From positions 1 through 7,675 of the forward strand of contig JAIRUF010000013.1 of NCBI GenBank assembly GCA_031254555.1: a stretch of 7,675 bases of DNA, written 5' to 3'. The stretch is from Oscillospiraceae bacterium (GTDB taxonomy: Bacteria > Bacillota > Clostridia > Oscillospirales > Acutalibacteraceae). Each line of letters starts with the position of its first letter. Position 1 is the stretch's first letter. Below the pieces are notes generated by a model, which made no database searches, had not been told where the DNA came from, and worked only from the letters and a program-made list of their open reading frames with translations. The position numbers were made by a program, and so were the translations under genes. Shown here in pieces: positions 6,284 through 7,675 of the stretch.

Positions 6284-6634
6284 TTGATAAAAATAGAGAG
6301 GCCTTTGGGTGTAATAGAGATTACAGATGAATATTTTTCACAGCTTATAGGCAATGTAGTTCCTGCCTGTTACGGTGTTGTGGGAATGTCTAACAGCAAC
6401 ACCAAGCAGGGTATAAGGTCTTTTTTGTATAAAGGCCGTGATTTTATAGACCGCGGTGTTACAGTTCACAGCGACGGGGAGGGCCTTATCGTGGACCTTC
6501 ATATAGTTGTAACCTATGGGGTTAATATTACAGAGGTCGTCAAGAGCATTGTAAACAAGGTCGGGTATACAGTCCAGCAGGCCACTGATTTAAAAGTGAA
6601 AAATGTCAATGTTCACGTTGACTCAATGATTTAA
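6284..6634 (+). CDS. Asp23/Gls24 (YloU) family envelope stress protein
   Basis: This 116-residue protein belongs to the Asp23/Gls24 family, small abundant proteins linked to alkaline and envelope stress; in Staphylococcus aureus Asp23 is held near the membrane by AmaP. Family features seen are the opening GVIEITDEYFSQLIGNVV, the CYGVVGM segment (about 29-35), the central strand IVDLHIVVTYGVNI with TYGVNI at 77-82, and the closing VKNVNVHVDSMI. There is no signal peptide or membrane segment, so it is cytoplasmic. The start is TTG. It sits 38 bases upstream of a fakA-like gene, the same order as yloU-yloV in Bacillus subtilis, so the two are probably cotranscribed from the promoter at 6149-6177. 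The precise function of the YloU branch is not established, and no symbol is given. Confidence 0.94.
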   Translation: MIKIERPLGVIEITDEYFSQLIGNVVPACYGVVGMSNSNTKQGIRSFLYKGRDFIDRGVTVHSDGEGLIVDLHIVVTYGVNITEVVKSIVNKVGYTVQQATDLKVKNVNVHVDSMI

Positions 6635-6654
6635 AATAAACGGCTTATTAAGGC

Positions 6655-6661
6655 AGAGGAG
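6655..6661 (+). promoter_or_regulatory. Ribosome binding site that fixes the TTG start of fakA
   Basis: AGAGGAG lies 11 bases before TTG at 6673, the same spacing as at rny. An in-frame TAA at 6649-6651 blocks any earlier start, and the codons between hold no ATG, GTG or TTG. Confidence 0.75.
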
Positions 6662-6672
6662 TTGCAAGCGAA

Positions 6673-7675
6673 TTGATTACTGGAGCAATTTTTCGTGACG
6701 CCGTAATTTCGGCTTCTAATAATATCAACAACAATAAAAAAGAGGTAAACGCCCTTAATGTCTTTCCCGTTCCGGACGGGGACACAGGAACAAACATGGC
6801 AATGACAATGGCAGCGGCTGCAAGGGAAGTGGCCCATATTGATGACTTCGCACCGGTCAGTGTTGTGGCAAGCGCCGCGGCAAATGCCCTTTTGAGAGGG
6901 GCCAGGGGAAACTCGGGAGTCATACTCTCACTGATATTCAGAGGGATTGCAAAAGGTCTTAAGGGGTGCCAGCAGGCGAACGGAGCCAATATGGCCGCCG
7001 CGCTTATGCTGGGGGTGGATTCGGCTTATAAAGCCGTTATGAAACCGACGGAGGGTACAATACTCACAGTTGTGAGAATAGCGGCGCAGGACGCCACTGA
7101 AATGGCCCTTGATACGGATATAAGATTTGCACAAGTATGGGAAGAGGTCTGTAAAAGCGCCAAAGAAACTTTGGACAAAACGCCAAGTATGCTTCCTGTA
7201 CTTAAAAAGGCCGGCGTAGTCGACGCGGGCGGGCAAGGTCTTGTCTGCATTTTTGAGGGTATGAGAAGTGTCTTTGTCGACGATATAATGATTGAAAGCG
7301 AAGATGACGGAGTGTCTTCACAGCAGGAGACCGTGATTAAAACGGCGGTTGTGGACGCCGATATAGAGTTTGGATATTGTACAGAGTTTCTTGTAGATAA
7401 ACCCGACGACAAAGAGCAGGACGCAACAAGGCTTAGAGCGTATCTTGAATCTATAGGGGACTGTGTCGTTGTTGTGGACGACGATGAAATAATAAAAGTG
7501 CATGTTCACTCAAACGAGCCGGGAAGCGCAATACAGGAAGGTTTAAAGTTCGGTGCGCTTATGAACATAAAGATAGAAAATATGAGGCAGCAGCATCAAA
7601 ATGCCGTGTGGGGAGCGGCTCAGGATGTAGAGCAGAATATACCTCTTGAAAAGGCGGAGCCTGAAAATGTTTACG
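6673..7675 (+). CDS. fakA: Fatty-acid kinase catalytic subunit (DAK2 domain, YloV-like), 3' end cut by the window
   Basis: FakA phosphorylates fatty acids presented by FakB carrier proteins, giving acyl-phosphate for PlsX and phospholipid synthesis. The first 334 residues of about 550 are visible. The N-terminal DAK2/DhaL-type ATP-binding domain (about 1-200) shows NVFPVPDGDTGTNM with the metal-binding aspartates D35 and D37, RGARGNSGVILS (75-86), PTEGTILTV and AGVVDAGGQGL. The middle domain has C236 (FGYCTEF), H277 and H279 (KVHVHSNEPG), matching the Cys-His-His zinc site described for Staphylococcus aureus FakA. The C-terminal FakB-binding part lies outside the window. The TTG start gives the usual MITG-type N-terminus. 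No fakB gene is visible. It follows the Asp23-family gene, a conserved Firmicute pair. Confidence 0.95.
   Translation, partial: MITGAIFRDAVISASNNINNNKKEVNALNVFPVPDGDTGTNMAMTMAAAAREVAHIDDFAPVSVVASAAANALLRGARGNSGVILSLIFRGIAKGLKGCQQANGANMAAALMLGVDSAYKAVMKPTEGTILTVVRIAAQDATEMALDTDIRFAQVWEEVCKSAKETLDKTPSMLPVLKKAGVVDAGGQGLVCIFEGMRSVFVDDIMIESEDDGVSSQQETVIKTAVVDADIEFGYCTEFLVDKPDDKEQDATRLRAYLESIGDCVVVVDDDEIIKVHVHSNEPGSAIQEGLKFGALMNIKIENMRQQHQNAVWGAAQDVEQNIPLEKAEPENVY

Noticed and set aside
6635..6672. AATAA/TTATT mini-hairpin between the Asp23-family gene and fakA as a terminator
   Set aside because: The stem is 5 A-U pairs with no U-run. The genes are a conserved pair and fakA has no promoter of its own in the gap.

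Overview
The window looks like a stretch of core chromosome from a low-to-mid GC Firmicute, most likely a member of the Clostridia. The evidence is the gene set (RNase Y, YmdB, an Asp23/YloU-type protein and a FakA/YloV-type fatty-acid kinase), the strong AGGAGG-type ribosome binding sites, sigma-A-like promoters with 17-bp spacers, and frequent TTG starts. The species cannot be named from the sequence.

Layout. Positions 1-1927 (minus strand) hold thrS, threonyl-tRNA synthetase, complete at the start codon and cut at its last few codons by the window edge. Positions 1928-2271 are a divergent intergenic region with a promoter for each side. Positions 2272-4666 hold rny (RNase Y) and ymdB (metallophosphodiesterase), separated by a GC-rich hairpin. 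Positions 4681-6135 hold a family 5 solute-binding lipoprotein that follows ymdB by 14 bases with no permease genes in view. A near-consensus promoter at 6149-6177 then starts a second unit: the Asp23-family gene (6284-6634) and the start of the fakA-like kinase gene (6673 to the right edge).

How the genes fit together. RNase Y is a membrane-anchored endonuclease that initiates mRNA decay, and YmdB is a phosphodiesterase often encoded next to it. The lipoprotein would bind a peptide or similar solute outside the membrane. The Asp23-FakA pair is a standard Firmicute neighbourhood; FakA phosphorylates exogenous fatty acids carried by FakB proteins. No mobile element, CRISPR array, tRNA, rRNA or recognisable riboswitch is visible.

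The least ordinary features are in the 5' leaders. Both plus-strand promoters are followed, exactly 10 bases after the -10 box, by an ATG that opens a short hydrophobic reading frame (34 codons before rny, 24 codons before asp23). The rny leader frame ends in a TTGA overlap with the TTG start of rny. These are sequence observations; whether they are translated is unknown. I see no clear evidence of a wholly new system in this window.
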